Assembly (NCBI RefSeq): GCF_001648475.1
Contig: NZ_LXSQ01000006.1
Span: 1 to 64,000, forward strand
Reading direction: 5' to 3'
Source of the DNA: Eikenella halliae
Lineage (GTDB): Bacteria > Pseudomonadota > Gammaproteobacteria > Burkholderiales > Neisseriaceae
DNA: 64,000 nt
In this document: positions 17,046-26,337 of the stretch, one piece after another
Numbering within the stretch: the first letter of the stretch is position 1
Layout: the number at the start of each line of letters is the position of its first letter
Notes under the pieces: generated by a model
Told to the model about the DNA's origin: nothing
The model's database searches: none
What the model saw: only the letters and a program-made list of their open reading frames with translations
Position numbers and translations under genes: made by a program

Positions 17046-19571
17046 TCATTGGCGCTGCACTTTGCGCACCTGCGAAATGGCATATAGGGCGCTGATGATT
17101 TGCTCCAACTGCCCGAGGTTGGATACTTGCAGGCTGAAGCTGAATTCGATAAAGCCTTCGCTGTTTTCCTGGGCGGAGCTGAGGGTATCGACCGATTCGA
17201 TGTCGGCGCCGTGCCCGGATACGGCTTGCGCCATGGCGGCAAGCAGGCCGTGGGCGCGTTTGGCGGATACGGTGATGCCGGTGTGGTAGGTTTTCTTTTG
17301 CTCGATGCCTTCCCAGTTGGCATCCAGCTGCTGTTCGGGCGGGGCTTTGAGGATGTTGGGGCAGGTGTCGCGGTGGATGATGAGGCCGTGGTCTTTCACC
17401 AGCAGGGCTTTGATGTTGTCACCGGGGATGGGGTGGCAGCAGGAAGCGAGTTGGACGCGGCCGCTGTCGCTGCTGCCCACGCTGATGGCGATTTTCACGC
17501 CGTTGCCCTCGGGTTGGCGGCCGGCGATTTCGGCAATGTGCATGGCCACGGATACGGGGGCGAGCCTGCCCATGCCCACGTCGTAGAGAATATCTTCGAA
17601 GCTGGTGTTTTTGCGGCTGAGGTCGTCGAGGTAGCTTTGCTTGAGGTCTTCGGAGAGCAGGAGCTCTTGCGGCAGCAGGGCGGTGAGGGCGCGTTGCAGC
17701 AGCTGTTCGCCCAGGCGCACGGCATCGCTGCGGTCGATGTTTTTGAGTTTGTTGCGGATGGCGCTGCGGGCGCGGCCGGAAATCACGAAGTTGAGCCAGG
17801 CCGGATTGGGGCGGGCGGTGTTGGAAGTGATGATTTCCACGCTGTCGCCGGTGCGCAGGCGGGTGCGCAGGGAAACCATGTTGTTGTTGACGCGGGCGGC
17901 GATGCAGCGGTGGCCGATGTCGGTGTGCACGGCATAGGCGAAATCCACCGGCGTGGCGCCTTCGGGCAGCACGAGGATTTTGCCTTTCGGCGTGAATACA
18001 TACACTTCGCGCGGGAACAAATCCACCTTCACGTGCTCAAGGAATTCGATGGCATTATCGCCTTGGGCTTGGAAATCGAGGATGTTTTGCAGCCATTGGT
18101 GGGTGCGTTGGGCGGCGGGGTCGGTTTCGGGATTTTTGTAGAGCAGGTGGCTGGCTACGCCTTCTTCGGCCACTTTGTCCATTTCGCGGGTGCGGATTTG
18201 CACTTCGATGGGCAGGCCGAAGGGGCCGACCAGGGTGGTGTGCAGGCTTTGGTAGCCGTTGGCCTTGGGGATGGCGATGTAGTCTTTGATGTGGCCGGGC
18301 TTGGGCTTATAGAGGCTGTGCAGCGCGCCGAGGGCGGCGTAGCAGGCGGGGATGTTGTTGACGATGACGCGGAAGCCGTAAATGTCCATCACTTCGGAAA
18401 AACGCAGTTTTTTGTCCTGCATTTTCTTGTAGATACTGTAGAGGTTTTTTTCGCGGCCGCGGATTTTGGCTTCGATGTTGGCGCTCACCAGCCGCTGGCT
18501 GAAGGCGCTCAATACTTTGCCCACCACGTCGCGGCGGTTGCGGCGGCTGGCTTGGCGGGCGCGTTCGAGCACGGCGTAGCGGTTGGGCAGCAGGTATTTG
18601 AAGGAGAGGTCTTGCAGCTCTCGGTAGGCATGGTTGAGGCCGATGCGGTTGGCGAGCTGGGCGTAGATTTCCAGCGTTTCGCGGGCGATGCGTTGGCGGC
18701 TGTCGGGCTTTTTAGCATCCAGCGTGCGCATGTTGTGCAGGCGGTCGGAGAGCTTGACGATGATGACGCGGATGTCTTTGGTCATCGCCATGATGAGCTT
18801 GCGGAAGCTTTCGGCCTGATGCTCGGCCTGGCTGTCGTATTCGAGTTTTTCCAGCTTGGAGAGGCCGTCCACCATGTCGGCAATGGCCTGGCCGAATTCG
18901 GCGGCGAGCTCTTCTTTGCTCGTGCCGGTGTCTTCGAGCACGTCGTGCAGCACGCCGGCGCACAGGCCTTGGGCGTCAATATGCCATTCAGCCAGCTGCT
19001 GGGCCACAGCCATGGGGTGGGTGATGTAGGGCACGCCGCTGTTGCGGAATTGGTTTTGGTGGGCGCGGATGCCGAAATCGCAGGCGCGGTTGAGCAGGCT
19101 TTGGTCTTCGGTTTTCAGGTAGCCTGCGGCGCGCAGCAGGGATTGGCGGCTGCGTTCGATGATGAGACGGTATACCTCGTTGATTTGCCGGCGGCACTGG
19201 GCAAGCTGGGCTTCTTGGCCGGCTTCGGCATCTGTGTGGATATGGGCGGCGATTTCGGCGCACACTTCGCCGAACGTGGACTGCAAAAAGGCAGGGTCGG
19301 CCTGTGTGCCGAGGTCTTCCATGGCAATTTGCACCAGCACCGCGCACAGGGCGTGTACGCGCTGCTTTTCTTCGGCCAGCGCGGCGGTGAGGCGGAAGGC
19401 GCGTTCGAGCCGCCCGGGTTGCCTCTGTTTGGCGGCGGTGTCGTGAATGTAAACGCAGGCGGCTTCGAGCAGGGCCCAGCGTTCCATTTTTTTCAGGTAG
19501 CCTGTTTGGGCAAACAGGTGCTCGCGCCAGGCGGTAATGGGGGCGGCATAATCGGCGCTGGGGGCAATCAT
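17046..19571 (-). CDS. spoT: Bifunctional (p)ppGpp synthetase/hydrolase SpoT, with N-terminal extension
   Basis: The 841-residue protein makes and degrades (p)ppGpp in the stringent response. The hydrolase HD domain is intact (His185, HD at 209-210, EDT, Asp276 in KLSDRLHNMRT). The synthetase domain follows (REKNLYSIYKKM; YGFRVIVNN; YQSLHTTLVGPFGLPIEVQIRT). Then come TGS (VYVFTPKGKILVLPEGATPVDFAY) and a C-terminal ACT region ending QVRKVQRQ. The family norm is roughly 700-740 residues; here about 140 residues precede the HD domain and resemble a second, degenerate HD unit. Two in-frame DUS copies encode GYLK at residues 24-27 and 150-153. It is in a gmk-rpoZ-spoT cluster, 2 nt after rpoZ. Confidence 0.9.
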   Translation of the reverse strand: MIAPSADYAAPITAWREHLFAQTGYLKKMERWALLEAACVYIHDTAAKQRQPGRLERAFRLTAALAEEKQRVHALCAVLVQIAMEDLGTQADPAFLQSTFGEVCAEIAAHIHTDAEAGQEAQLAQCRRQINEVYRLIIERSRQSLLRAAGYLKTEDQSLLNRACDFGIRAHQNQFRNSGVPYITHPMAVAQQLAEWHIDAQGLCAGVLHDVLEDTGTSKEELAAEFGQAIADMVDGLSKLEKLEYDSQAEHQAESFRKLIMAMTKDIRVIIVKLSDRLHNMRTLDAKKPDSRQRIARETLEIYAQLANRIGLNHAYRELQDLSFKYLLPNRYAVLERARQASRRNRRDVVGKVLSAFSQRLVSANIEAKIRGREKNLYSIYKKMQDKKLRFSEVMDIYGFRVIVNNIPACYAALGALHSLYKPKPGHIKDYIAIPKANGYQSLHTTLVGPFGLPIEVQIRTREMDKVAEEGVASHLLYKNPETDPAAQRTHQWLQNILDFQAQGDNAIEFLEHVKVDLFPREVYVFTPKGKILVLPEGATPVDFAYAVHTDIGHRCIAARVNNNMVSLRTRLRTGDSVEIITSNTARPNPAWLNFVISGRARSAIRNKLKNIDRSDAVRLGEQLLQRALTALLPQELLLSEDLKQSYLDDLSRKNTSFEDILYDVGMGRLAPVSVAMHIAEIAGRQPEGNGVKIAISVGSSDSGRVQLASCCHPIPGDNIKALLVKDHGLIIHRDTCPNILKAPPEQQLDANWEGIEQKKTYHTGITVSAKRAHGLLAAMAQAVSGHGADIESVDTLSSAQENSEGFIEFSFSLQVSNLGQLEQIISALYAISQVRKVQRQ

Positions 19572-19573
19572 GG

Positions 19574-19780
19574 CTATTTGCTGCGGGAGAGGATTTCTTC
19601 GCCGATTTGGCCGGCGGCGATTTCGCGCAGAGCGGTTACGGTGGGTTTGTTGTTGCGGATGTCGTCCACCAGCGGTTTGGAGCCGTTGGCCAGCTGGCGG
19701 GCGCGGTAGGCGGCGGCCAGGGTGAGGTTGAAGTGGTTGGGGATGCGGGTGATGCAGTCTTCTACGGTAATACGTGCCAT
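19574..19780 (-). CDS. rpoZ: RNA polymerase omega subunit
   Basis: The 68-residue protein begins MARITVEDCITRIPNHFNLT and contains AAAYRARQLANGSKPLV, the standard omega signature. Omega helps assemble RNA polymerase and forms part of a ppGpp site in proteobacteria. This links it functionally to spoT, which begins 2 nt downstream. The ATG is preceded by AAGGAACAC. Confidence 0.95.
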   Translation of the reverse strand: MARITVEDCITRIPNHFNLTLAAAYRARQLANGSKPLVDDIRNNKPTVTALREIAAGQIGEEILSRSK

Positions 19781-19818
19781 GATGTGTTCCTTATATGTGG
19801 TGAATTAATGGGGTAAAT

Positions 19819-19860
19819 GTTTTCAGGTAGCCTGCGGGCAGCTGGAGGCTACCTGAAAAA
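19819..19860. repeat. Inverted DUS pair between gmk and rpoZ
   Basis: TTTTCAGGTAGCCT and AGGCTACCTGAAAA flank a loop of about 13 nt. On the minus strand it follows the gmk stop at once, so it may reduce transcription into rpoZ-spoT. Confidence 0.65.
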
Positions 19861-19865
19861 TAAAA

Positions 19866-20480
19866 TTAAGTGTTGTCGCCGCTGCCGAGCAGTTCGTTGA
19901 GGAAGGGCGTTTGGTTTTCCAAACGGCAACGCTGGGATTTGATGATGTGCAACAAGGCGGCTTCGGCGGCGGTAAGGTCGTCGTTTACCACCAAATAGTC
20001 GAACAGGCGCGCCTGCTCGATTTCGTTGCGCGCTTCGGCCAGCCGCACGGCAATCACTTGCGGGGCATCGGCGGCGCGCTGGCGCAGGCGCTGCTCCAAA
20101 GTGGCCAAAGATGGCGGGGCGATGAAGATGCTGTAGGCCTGCGGCAGCAGGCGGCGGATTTGCTCCGCGCCTTGGGTGTCGATTTCGAGGATAACGTCGA
20201 CGCCTTGGCGGGTGAGGCTTTCCAGGCTTTGGGTACTGGTGCCGTAGTAGTTGCCGTACACTTTGGCGTATTCCACGAATTGGCCTTCTTCTATCATGCG
20301 CTCGAATTCGGGCACGCTGACGAAGTGGTAGTGTTTGCCGTTTTCCTCGCCGCGGCGCGGGGCGCGGGTGGTGTGGGAAACGGACACGCGGATGTCGGAA
20401 TGGTGCTGCAGCAGCCGGGCGATCAGCGTGGTTTTGCCTGTGCCGGAGGCGGCGGAGATAACAAAAATATTGCCTTGCAT
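19866..20480 (-). CDS. gmk: Guanylate kinase
   Basis: The 204-residue enzyme phosphorylates GMP to GDP using ATP. The P-loop SAASGTGKTTL sits at residues 8-18. The GMP-binding region has SVSHTTRAPRRGEENGKHYHFVS, and EIDTQGAEQIRR is the conserved Walker B area. The ATG giving MQGNIFVISA is chosen because the longer open frame adds 32 unrelated residues. Gene order gmk-rpoZ-spoT is shared with many beta- and gamma-proteobacteria and links guanine nucleotide supply with ppGpp metabolism. Confidence 0.95.
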   Translation of the reverse strand: MQGNIFVISAASGTGKTTLIARLLQHHSDIRVSVSHTTRAPRRGEENGKHYHFVSVPEFERMIEEGQFVEYAKVYGNYYGTSTQSLESLTRQGVDVILEIDTQGAEQIRRLLPQAYSIFIAPPSLATLEQRLRQRAADAPQVIAVRLAEARNEIEQARLFDYLVVNDDLTAAEAALLHIIKSQRCRLENQTPFLNELLGSGDNT

Positions 20481-20580
20481 GGTGCGGAAATTTTTTAGTT
20501 GAAATTCGGGCGTATTATCGCATAGCGCCCAAGGCTTTGAAAGGGCGGCGGCCAAGGCCGGGCACTTTGCCGGCACGCGG

Positions 20581-20618
20581 TTTTCAGGTAGCCTTTACTC
20601 AGGCGGGCTACCTGAAAA
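20581..20618. repeat. Inverted DUS pair between gmk and pyrG
   Basis: TTTTCAGGTAGCC and GGCTACCTGAAAA form a stem around a 12-nt loop. It lies in the divergent region upstream of both genes. Confidence 0.6.
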
Positions 20619-20690
20619 CCGGAAATCCCCGCGCTTTTGCTTTTGCGGGAAACGGGGTAAAATCACGCTTTCCAAATCGGGCATTGCATC

Positions 20691-22322
20691 ATGACCAAAT
20701 TTATTTTCGTAACCGGCGGCGTGGTATCTTCCTTAGGGAAAGGTATCGCCGCCGCTTCTATTGCCGCCATCCTCGAATCGCGCGGGCTGAACGTTACCAT
20801 GCTCAAGCTGGACCCGTATATCAACGTGGACCCCGGCACGATGAGCCCCTTCCAACATGGCGAGGTATTTGTAACCGAAGACGGCGCGGAAACCGACCTC
20901 GACCTCGGCCACTACGAACGCTTCATCGACGCCAAGCTCACCCGCGCCAACAGCTTCAGCGCCGGGCAGGTGTATGAAAACGTGATTGCCAAAGAGCGGC
21001 GCGGCGACTATTTGGGCGGCACGGTGCAGGTAATCCCGCACATCACCGACGAAATCAAACGCCGCATCCACGAAGGCGCGGCCAATAAAGACGTGGCCAT
21101 CGTGGAAATCGGCGGCACGGTGGGCGACATCGAATCGCTGCCGTTTTTGGAAGCCATCCGCCAGATGCGCAGCCAGCTCGGCCGCGCCAACACCCTGTTC
21201 GTCCACTTAAGCTACGTCCCCTACATCGCCGCCGCCGGCGAAATCAAAACCAAGCCCACCCAGCATTCGGTAAAAGAATTACGCGAAATCGGCATCCAGC
21301 CCGACGTGCTCATCTGCCGCATGGACAGGCCGCTGCCCGAAGAAGAGCGGCGCAAAATCGCCCTCTTCTGCAATGTGGAAGAGCGCGCCGTCATCGGCTG
21401 CTACGATGCCGACAGCATCTACAAAATCCCCGAAATGCTGCACGGCCAGGGCATCGACGATGCCATTTGCGAGCAGCTCCAGCTCAACATCCGCCAGGCC
21501 GACCTCACCGAATGGCGCAAAATCGTGTATGCCATCGAGCATCCGAAGCACACCGTGCACATCGCCATGGTGGGCAAATATGTAGACCTGACCGAATCCT
21601 ACAAATCGCTCAGCGAAGCCCTGAAACACGCCGGTATCCACACCGAAACCGAAGTGCGCATCTCCTATATCGACAGCGAAAACATCGAAACCGAAGGCAC
21701 GGACTGCCTGAAAAACTTCGATGCCATCCTCGTGCCCGGCGGCTTCGGCGTGCGCGGCGTGGAAGGCAAAATCGCCGCCGCCCGCTATGCCCGCGAAAAC
21801 AAAGTACCCTATTTGGGCATCTGCCTCGGCATGCAGATTGCGCTCATCGAGTTTGCCCGCCACATGGCCGGTATGGAAGGCGCCAACTCCACCGAATTCG
21901 ATTTGAAAACGCCCTACCCCGTGGTGGCGCTGATTGATGAATGGCAAACTGCCGACGGCGCGGTGGAAAAACGCGACGAACACGCCGATTTGGGCGGCAC
22001 CATGCGCTTGGGCGCGCAGGAAGTGGCGCTCGCCGACGGCAGCCTGGCCGCCGCCATCTACGGCAGCACCAACATCAAAGAACGCCACCGCCACCGCTAT
22101 GAAGTGAACAACCGTTTCGTTCCGGCGCTGGAAAAGGCCGGGCTGGTGATCAGCGGCGTATCCGGCGGGCGCGAACGTTTGGTGGAAACCATCGAGCTGC
22201 CGCAGGGCACGCACCCCTGGTTCTTCGCCAGCCAGTTCCACCCCGAATTCACTTCCACCCCGCGCAAAGGCCACCCGCTGTTCACCTCGTTTGTGAAAGC
22301 CGCCTTGCAGCATAAGGAATAA
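20691..22322 (+). CDS. pyrG: CTP synthase
   Basis: The 543-residue enzyme converts UTP to CTP using ATP and glutamine. The N-terminal synthetase domain begins TKFIFVTGGVVSSLGKGI. The C-terminal class I glutamine amidotransferase domain has the nucleophile Cys378 in YLGICLGMQ and a His-Glu pair in FHPEF. Length is typical. A perfect DUS terminator follows the stop codon. Confidence 0.97.
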   Translation: MTKFIFVTGGVVSSLGKGIAAASIAAILESRGLNVTMLKLDPYINVDPGTMSPFQHGEVFVTEDGAETDLDLGHYERFIDAKLTRANSFSAGQVYENVIAKERRGDYLGGTVQVIPHITDEIKRRIHEGAANKDVAIVEIGGTVGDIESLPFLEAIRQMRSQLGRANTLFVHLSYVPYIAAAGEIKTKPTQHSVKELREIGIQPDVLICRMDRPLPEEERRKIALFCNVEERAVIGCYDADSIYKIPEMLHGQGIDDAICEQLQLNIRQADLTEWRKIVYAIEHPKHTVHIAMVGKYVDLTESYKSLSEALKHAGIHTETEVRISYIDSENIETEGTDCLKNFDAILVPGGFGVRGVEGKIAAARYARENKVPYLGICLGMQIALIEFARHMAGMEGANSTEFDLKTPYPVVALIDEWQTADGAVEKRDEHADLGGTMRLGAQEVALADGSLAAAIYGSTNIKERHRHRYEVNNRFVPALEKAGLVISGVSGGRERLVETIELPQGTHPWFFASQFHPEFTSTPRKGHPLFTSFVKAALQHKE

Positions 22323-22344
22323 ACACAGGCCGTCGGCTTGAATA

Positions 22345-22387
22345 AAGGCTACCTGAAAAGCCCGCGAGGGTTTTCAGGTAGCCTTTT
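22345..22387 (+). terminator. DUS hairpin terminator of pyrG
   Basis: AAAGGCTACCTGAAAA and TTTTCAGGTAGCCTTT form a 16-bp stem closing on GCCCGCGAGGG, followed by TTATA. Its last bases abut the start of the Correia-like element. Confidence 0.8.
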
Positions 22388-22520
22388 ATAGTGGATGAAA
22401 CAATATAGTGAATTAACAAAAATCAGGACAAGGCGACGAGCCGCAGACAGTACAGATAGTACGGCAAGGCGAGGCAACGCTGTACTGGTTTTCGTTAATT
22501 CACTATGTTAATTCACTATA
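22387..22520. repeat. Correia-like element with duplicated ends
   Basis: The core (22404-22506) starts TATAGTGAATTAAC and ends GTTAATTCACTAT. Its interior, ATCAGGACAAGGCGACGAGCC and on to GGCAAGGCGAGGCAACG, matches the Correia repeat of Neisseria. An extra terminal copy lies outside each end (TATAGTGGATGAA on the left, GTTAATTCACTATA on the right). Such elements are non-autonomous and insert at TA. Confidence 0.8.
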
Positions 22521-22687
22521 AGGGCACTACGGCATCGGCTCGGGAACAGGTTTGATGCCGCAGCCAGCCAAACGGATTTCCGATACCAGGCGACGAGCCG
22601 CAGGCAGTGCGAAAGTGCGGCAAGACGGATCAACTCCGTAGCGCAATTAAAGCCTGCCCTATCGCGGCTTGGTTTGGCTGCCAAACG

Positions 22688-22744
22688 AAAGGCTACCTGA
22701 AAAAAGGCTACCTGAAATGGTAAGCCGTGTTTTCAGGTAGCCTC
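22688..22744. terminator. Tandem and inverted DUS cluster after ppsR
   Basis: Two direct copies of AAAGGCTACCTGAAA lie back to back, followed by an inverted TTTTCAGGTAGCCT. The inverted pair can fold, and it follows the ppsR stop on the minus strand. Confidence 0.7.
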
Positions 22745-22765
22745 TTTATATTGCCGCAGTGCAGC

Positions 22766-23590
22766 TTATGTGCGCCGTTGCAGTTTGCAGGCGAGCATGA
22801 TGCCGGCGGCCAGCTCTTCCACGGATTTGTGGGTGGTGCTGGTGTGGGGGATGCCGTGCTGGCGGAACATAGATTCGGCTTCGTGCACTTCGCGCCGGCA
22901 GTTTTCCGGGCTGGCGTATTGGGAGTTGGGGCGGCGCTCGGTGCGGATATGGTGCAAACGGGCGGGATCGATGGTGAGGCCGAAGATTTTGGATTTGAAG
23001 GGCTTCACCATGCGCGGCAGGTCGGTGCTGTCCAAATCGTCGGGGGTGAGCGGGTAGTTGGCGGCGCGGATGCCGTATTGCAGGGCGAGGTAGAGGCAGG
23101 TGGGGGTTTTGCCGCTGCGGGATACACCCATGAGGATGACGTCGGCATCGGCGAGGTCTTTAGCGGACACGCCGTCGTCGTGGTTGAGGGAGAAGTTGAC
23201 GGCTTCCATGCGGGCGTCGTAGCGCTCGGTGTTTTGGATGCCGTGGGTGCGCCCCACTTGCAGCACGGCCTGGGTGCCGAGCTCTTCTTCCAGTTTGTTG
23301 ATGAATGCGTCGAAAAAGCTCAGGTGCAAACCGTTGCAGTTGCGGATGATGTGGCGGATGTCTTCGCTCACGATGCTGGTGAAGATGATGGGGCGCAGGT
23401 TGCAGCCGTCGGTAATTTTATTCACTTCGGCCACCACGCGCTCGGCTTTTTCGGGGGTGTCGATAAAGGGATAGGTGAGGCGTTTGAATTCGATGTTGTC
23501 GAACTGGTTGAGCAGGGCGTCGCCCATGCCCTCGGCGGTGAGGCCGGTGCGGTCGGAAATAAAGATGGCGTGGCGGGTGCAGGGAGGCAT
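22766..23590 (-). CDS. ppsR: PEP synthase regulatory protein (bifunctional kinase/phosphorylase)
   Basis: The 274-residue DUF299 protein controls phosphoenolpyruvate synthase by ADP-dependent phosphorylation and Pi-dependent dephosphorylation of a Thr next to the catalytic His. Signatures are AIFISDRTGLTAEGMG at the N-terminus, the P-loop GVSRSGKTPTCLYLA near residue 154, and the C-terminal region with TTHKSVEELA. It is transcribed divergently from ppsA, the usual arrangement, which supports the assignment. Confidence 0.92.
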   Translation of the reverse strand: MPPCTRHAIFISDRTGLTAEGMGDALLNQFDNIEFKRLTYPFIDTPEKAERVVAEVNKITDGCNLRPIIFTSIVSEDIRHIIRNCNGLHLSFFDAFINKLEEELGTQAVLQVGRTHGIQNTERYDARMEAVNFSLNHDDGVSAKDLADADVILMGVSRSGKTPTCLYLALQYGIRAANYPLTPDDLDSTDLPRMVKPFKSKIFGLTIDPARLHHIRTERRPNSQYASPENCRREVHEAESMFRQHGIPHTSTTHKSVEELAAGIMLACKLQRRT

Positions 23591-23760
23591 GGTCGGTTCC
23601 TTTCAGGTAGCCTTTAAATGCGGGTGGGCAAACGGGTTTGAAAACGGCTTATTTTAGCAGCTTTTGCGCTTCAAGTTTCAGGTAGCCCATGACAGAAATA
23701 CGGCCAGCGGCTACAATACCGCCGTTTTCCCTTAACTACCCCACAGGACGGAATAGAATC

Positions 23761-26154
23761 ATGTCTGGCAAGAATGTAATCTGGTTTGAAAATCTGCGTA
23801 TGACCGACGTGGAACAGGTAGGCGGCAAAAACGCCTCCTTGGGCGAAATGATCAGCCAGCTGGCTGAAAAAGGCGTGCGCGTGCCCGGCGGCTTTGCCAC
23901 CACGGCCGAAGCCTACCGCGCATTTTTGTCGCACAACGGCCTGAATGAGCGCATTTCCGCCGCGCTGGCCGGGCTGGATGTAGACGACGTGGCCGAGCTG
24001 GCACGCGTGGGCGCGCAAATCCGCCAATGGATTTTGGAAACGCCCTTCCCCGCCGAACTGGAAGCCGACATCAAAGCCGCATGGGACAAACTGGTGGCCG
24101 ATGCGGGCACCGACCAAATCTCCGTGGCCGTGCGCTCTTCCGCCACCGCCGAAGACTTGCCCGACGCCTCCTTTGCCGGACAACAGGAAACCTTCCTGAA
24201 TATCCAAGGCCTCGAAAACGTAAAAGAAGCGATGCACCACGTGTTTGCCTCGCTCTATAACGACCGCGCCATCTCCTACCGCGTGCACAAAGGCTTCGCG
24301 CACGACGTGGTGGCGCTCTCCGCCGGCGTGCAGCGCATGGTGCGCTCCGACAGCGGCGCTTCCGGCGTGATGTTCACCATCGACACCGAATCCGGCTTCG
24401 ACCAAGTGGTGTTCGTAACCGCCTCCTACGGCCTGGGCGAAACCGTGGTGCAAGGTGCGGTAAACCCGGACGAATTCTATGTGCACAAGCCCACCCTGCG
24501 CGCCGGCCGCCCCGCCATCCTGCGCAAAACCATGGGTTCCAAACTGATTAAAATGGTGTTCACCGACACCGCCGAAACCGGCAAATCTGTGCAGGTGGTA
24601 GATGTGGACGAAGCCGAACGCAAACGCTTCTCCATTAGCAACGAAGAAATCACCGAATTGGCCAAATACGCGCTGATTATCGAAGAACACTACGGCCGCC
24701 CGATGGACATCGAATGGGGCCGCGACGGCTTGGACGGCAAGCTCTACATTCTGCAGGCCCGCCCCGAAACCGTGAAATCGCAGGAAGAGCGCAACAGCAC
24801 CCTGCGCCGCTACCGCATCGAAAACAAATCTACCGTATTGTGCGAAGGCCGCGCCATCGGCCAGAAAGTCGGCCAAGGTACCGTGCGCCTGATTAAAAGC
24901 GCTGCCGAAATGGATCAAGTACAGGCCGGCGACGTATTGGTAACCGACATGACCGACCCGGATTGGGAACCGGTGATGAAACGCGCCTCCGCCATCGTGA
25001 CCAACCGCGGCGGCCGCACCTGCCACGCTGCCATTATCGCCCGCGAATTGGGCATTCCGGCAGTAGTGGGCTGCGGCGACGCCACCGACGTGCTCGCCCA
25101 CGGCCAAAACGTAACCGTATCCTGCGCCGAGGGCGACACCGGCCTGATTTACGACGGCCTGCTGAAAGTGGAAGTGATTGATTTGGCGCTGGACAATATG
25201 CCTGCTTCGCCGGTGAAAATCATGATGAACGTGGGCAACCCCGAGCTCTCCTTCGGCTTTGCCAGCCTGCCCAGCGAAGGCATCGGCCTAGCACGTATGG
25301 AATTCATCATCAACCGCCAAATCGGCATCCACCCGCGCGCCCTGCTCGAATTCGACCGCCAAGATGCCGAACTGCAGGCGCAGATTAACGAGCGCATCGC
25401 CGGCTACGCCTCACCGGTGGATTTCTACGTGGACAAACTGGCCGAAGGCATCGCCACCATCGCCGCCTCCGCCTACCCGAAAAAGGTAATCGTGCGGATG
25501 TCCGACTTCAAATCCAACGAATACGCCAACCTGCTCGGCGGCAATATCTACGAGCCGCACGAAGAAAACCCCATGCTCGGCTACCGCGGCGCTGCCCGCT
25601 ACATTTCGCCCGACTTCAAAGAGTGCTTCGCGCTCGAATGCCGCGCCCTGAAATACGTGCGCGACGAAATGGGGCTCACCAACGTGGAAATCATGATTCC
25701 TTTCGTGCGCACCCTGCATGAAGCCGAAGCCGTGGTGAAAGCACTGAAAGAAAACGGCCTGGAGCGCGGCAAAAACGGCCTGCGCCTGATTATGATGTGC
25801 GAGCTGCCCACCAACGCCATCCTGGCCGAGCAGTATCTGAAATACTTCGACGGCTTCTCCATCGGCTCCAACGACATGACCCAGCTCACCATCGGCGTAG
25901 ACCGCGACAGCGGCGGCCCGATTGCCGGCACCTTCGACGAGCGCGATCCGGCGGTGAAAGTGATGCTGCACCTGGCCATCAAAGCCTGCCGCAAGCTGAA
26001 CAAATACATCGGTATCTGCGGCCAAGGCCCGTCCGACCACCCCGACTTTGCCAAATGGCTGGTTGAACAAGGCATCGAAACCATTTCGTTAAACCCGGAT
26101 ACCGTGATTGAAACCTGGCTCTATCTGGCTAAAGAGCTGCCGCCCAAGCAGTAA
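23761..26154 (+). CDS. ppsA: Phosphoenolpyruvate synthase
   Basis: The 797-residue enzyme converts pyruvate and ATP to PEP, AMP and phosphate for gluconeogenesis. The N-terminal nucleotide-binding domain contains VGGKNASLGEM and VAVRSSATAEDLPDASFAGQ. The swivelling domain has GGRTCHAAIIARELG with phosphohistidine His422. The C-terminal PEP-binding barrel has GICGQGPSDHPD with catalytic Cys753. The ATG giving MSGKNVIWFE fits the family start; the longer open frame adds 24 unrelated residues. A DUS hairpin follows the gene. Confidence 0.96.
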   Translation: MSGKNVIWFENLRMTDVEQVGGKNASLGEMISQLAEKGVRVPGGFATTAEAYRAFLSHNGLNERISAALAGLDVDDVAELARVGAQIRQWILETPFPAELEADIKAAWDKLVADAGTDQISVAVRSSATAEDLPDASFAGQQETFLNIQGLENVKEAMHHVFASLYNDRAISYRVHKGFAHDVVALSAGVQRMVRSDSGASGVMFTIDTESGFDQVVFVTASYGLGETVVQGAVNPDEFYVHKPTLRAGRPAILRKTMGSKLIKMVFTDTAETGKSVQVVDVDEAERKRFSISNEEITELAKYALIIEEHYGRPMDIEWGRDGLDGKLYILQARPETVKSQEERNSTLRRYRIENKSTVLCEGRAIGQKVGQGTVRLIKSAAEMDQVQAGDVLVTDMTDPDWEPVMKRASAIVTNRGGRTCHAAIIARELGIPAVVGCGDATDVLAHGQNVTVSCAEGDTGLIYDGLLKVEVIDLALDNMPASPVKIMMNVGNPELSFGFASLPSEGIGLARMEFIINRQIGIHPRALLEFDRQDAELQAQINERIAGYASPVDFYVDKLAEGIATIAASAYPKKVIVRMSDFKSNEYANLLGGNIYEPHEENPMLGYRGAARYISPDFKECFALECRALKYVRDEMGLTNVEIMIPFVRTLHEAEAVVKALKENGLERGKNGLRLIMMCELPTNAILAEQYLKYFDGFSIGSNDMTQLTIGVDRDSGGPIAGTFDERDPAVKVMLHLAIKACRKLNKYIGICGQGPSDHPDFAKWLVEQGIETISLNPDTVIETWLYLAKELPPKQ

Positions 26155-26175
26155 GCCCGGTTAGCAAGCCATAGC

Positions 26176-26233
26176 AAAGGCTACCTGAAAACACCCGCAG
26201 CTATTTTTACACAGCGGGGTTTTCAGGTAGCCT
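26176..26233 (+). terminator. DUS terminator of ppsA
   Basis: AAAGGCTACCTGAAAACACCCGC and GCGGGGTTTTCAGGTAGCCT form an extended stem, with additional pairing inside the DUS arms. Confidence 0.7.
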
Positions 26234-26337
26234 CAATTACATCCTGTCCATACGGCAAGCAATTCGTGCTGCTTTTTGCAGCAATATGCAAATTTTGCTG
26301 CCGCCTCAGGCAGCTTGGATTACAATGCCGCCCTGCG

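Larger units (their letters stand above)
22323..22765. other. Intergenic repeat region after pyrG
   Basis: These roughly 440 nt between converging pyrG and ppsR hold the pyrG terminator, the Correia-like element, a partial second copy of its interior near 22589-22626 (AGGCGACGAGCCGCAGGCAG), and a tandem plus inverted DUS cluster. No gene is supported. Confidence 0.7.

Noticed and set aside
17100..19709. Long open frame of 869 codons antisense to spoT
   Set aside because: It mirrors spoT in the GC-rich codon shadow frame, has low-complexity Gly/Val/Ala/His composition, no family features, and spoT is unambiguous on the other strand.
23671..25107. Open frame of 478 codons antisense to ppsA
   Set aside because: Shadow of the ppsA coding strand with the same low-complexity look; no ribosome site and no recognisable domain.
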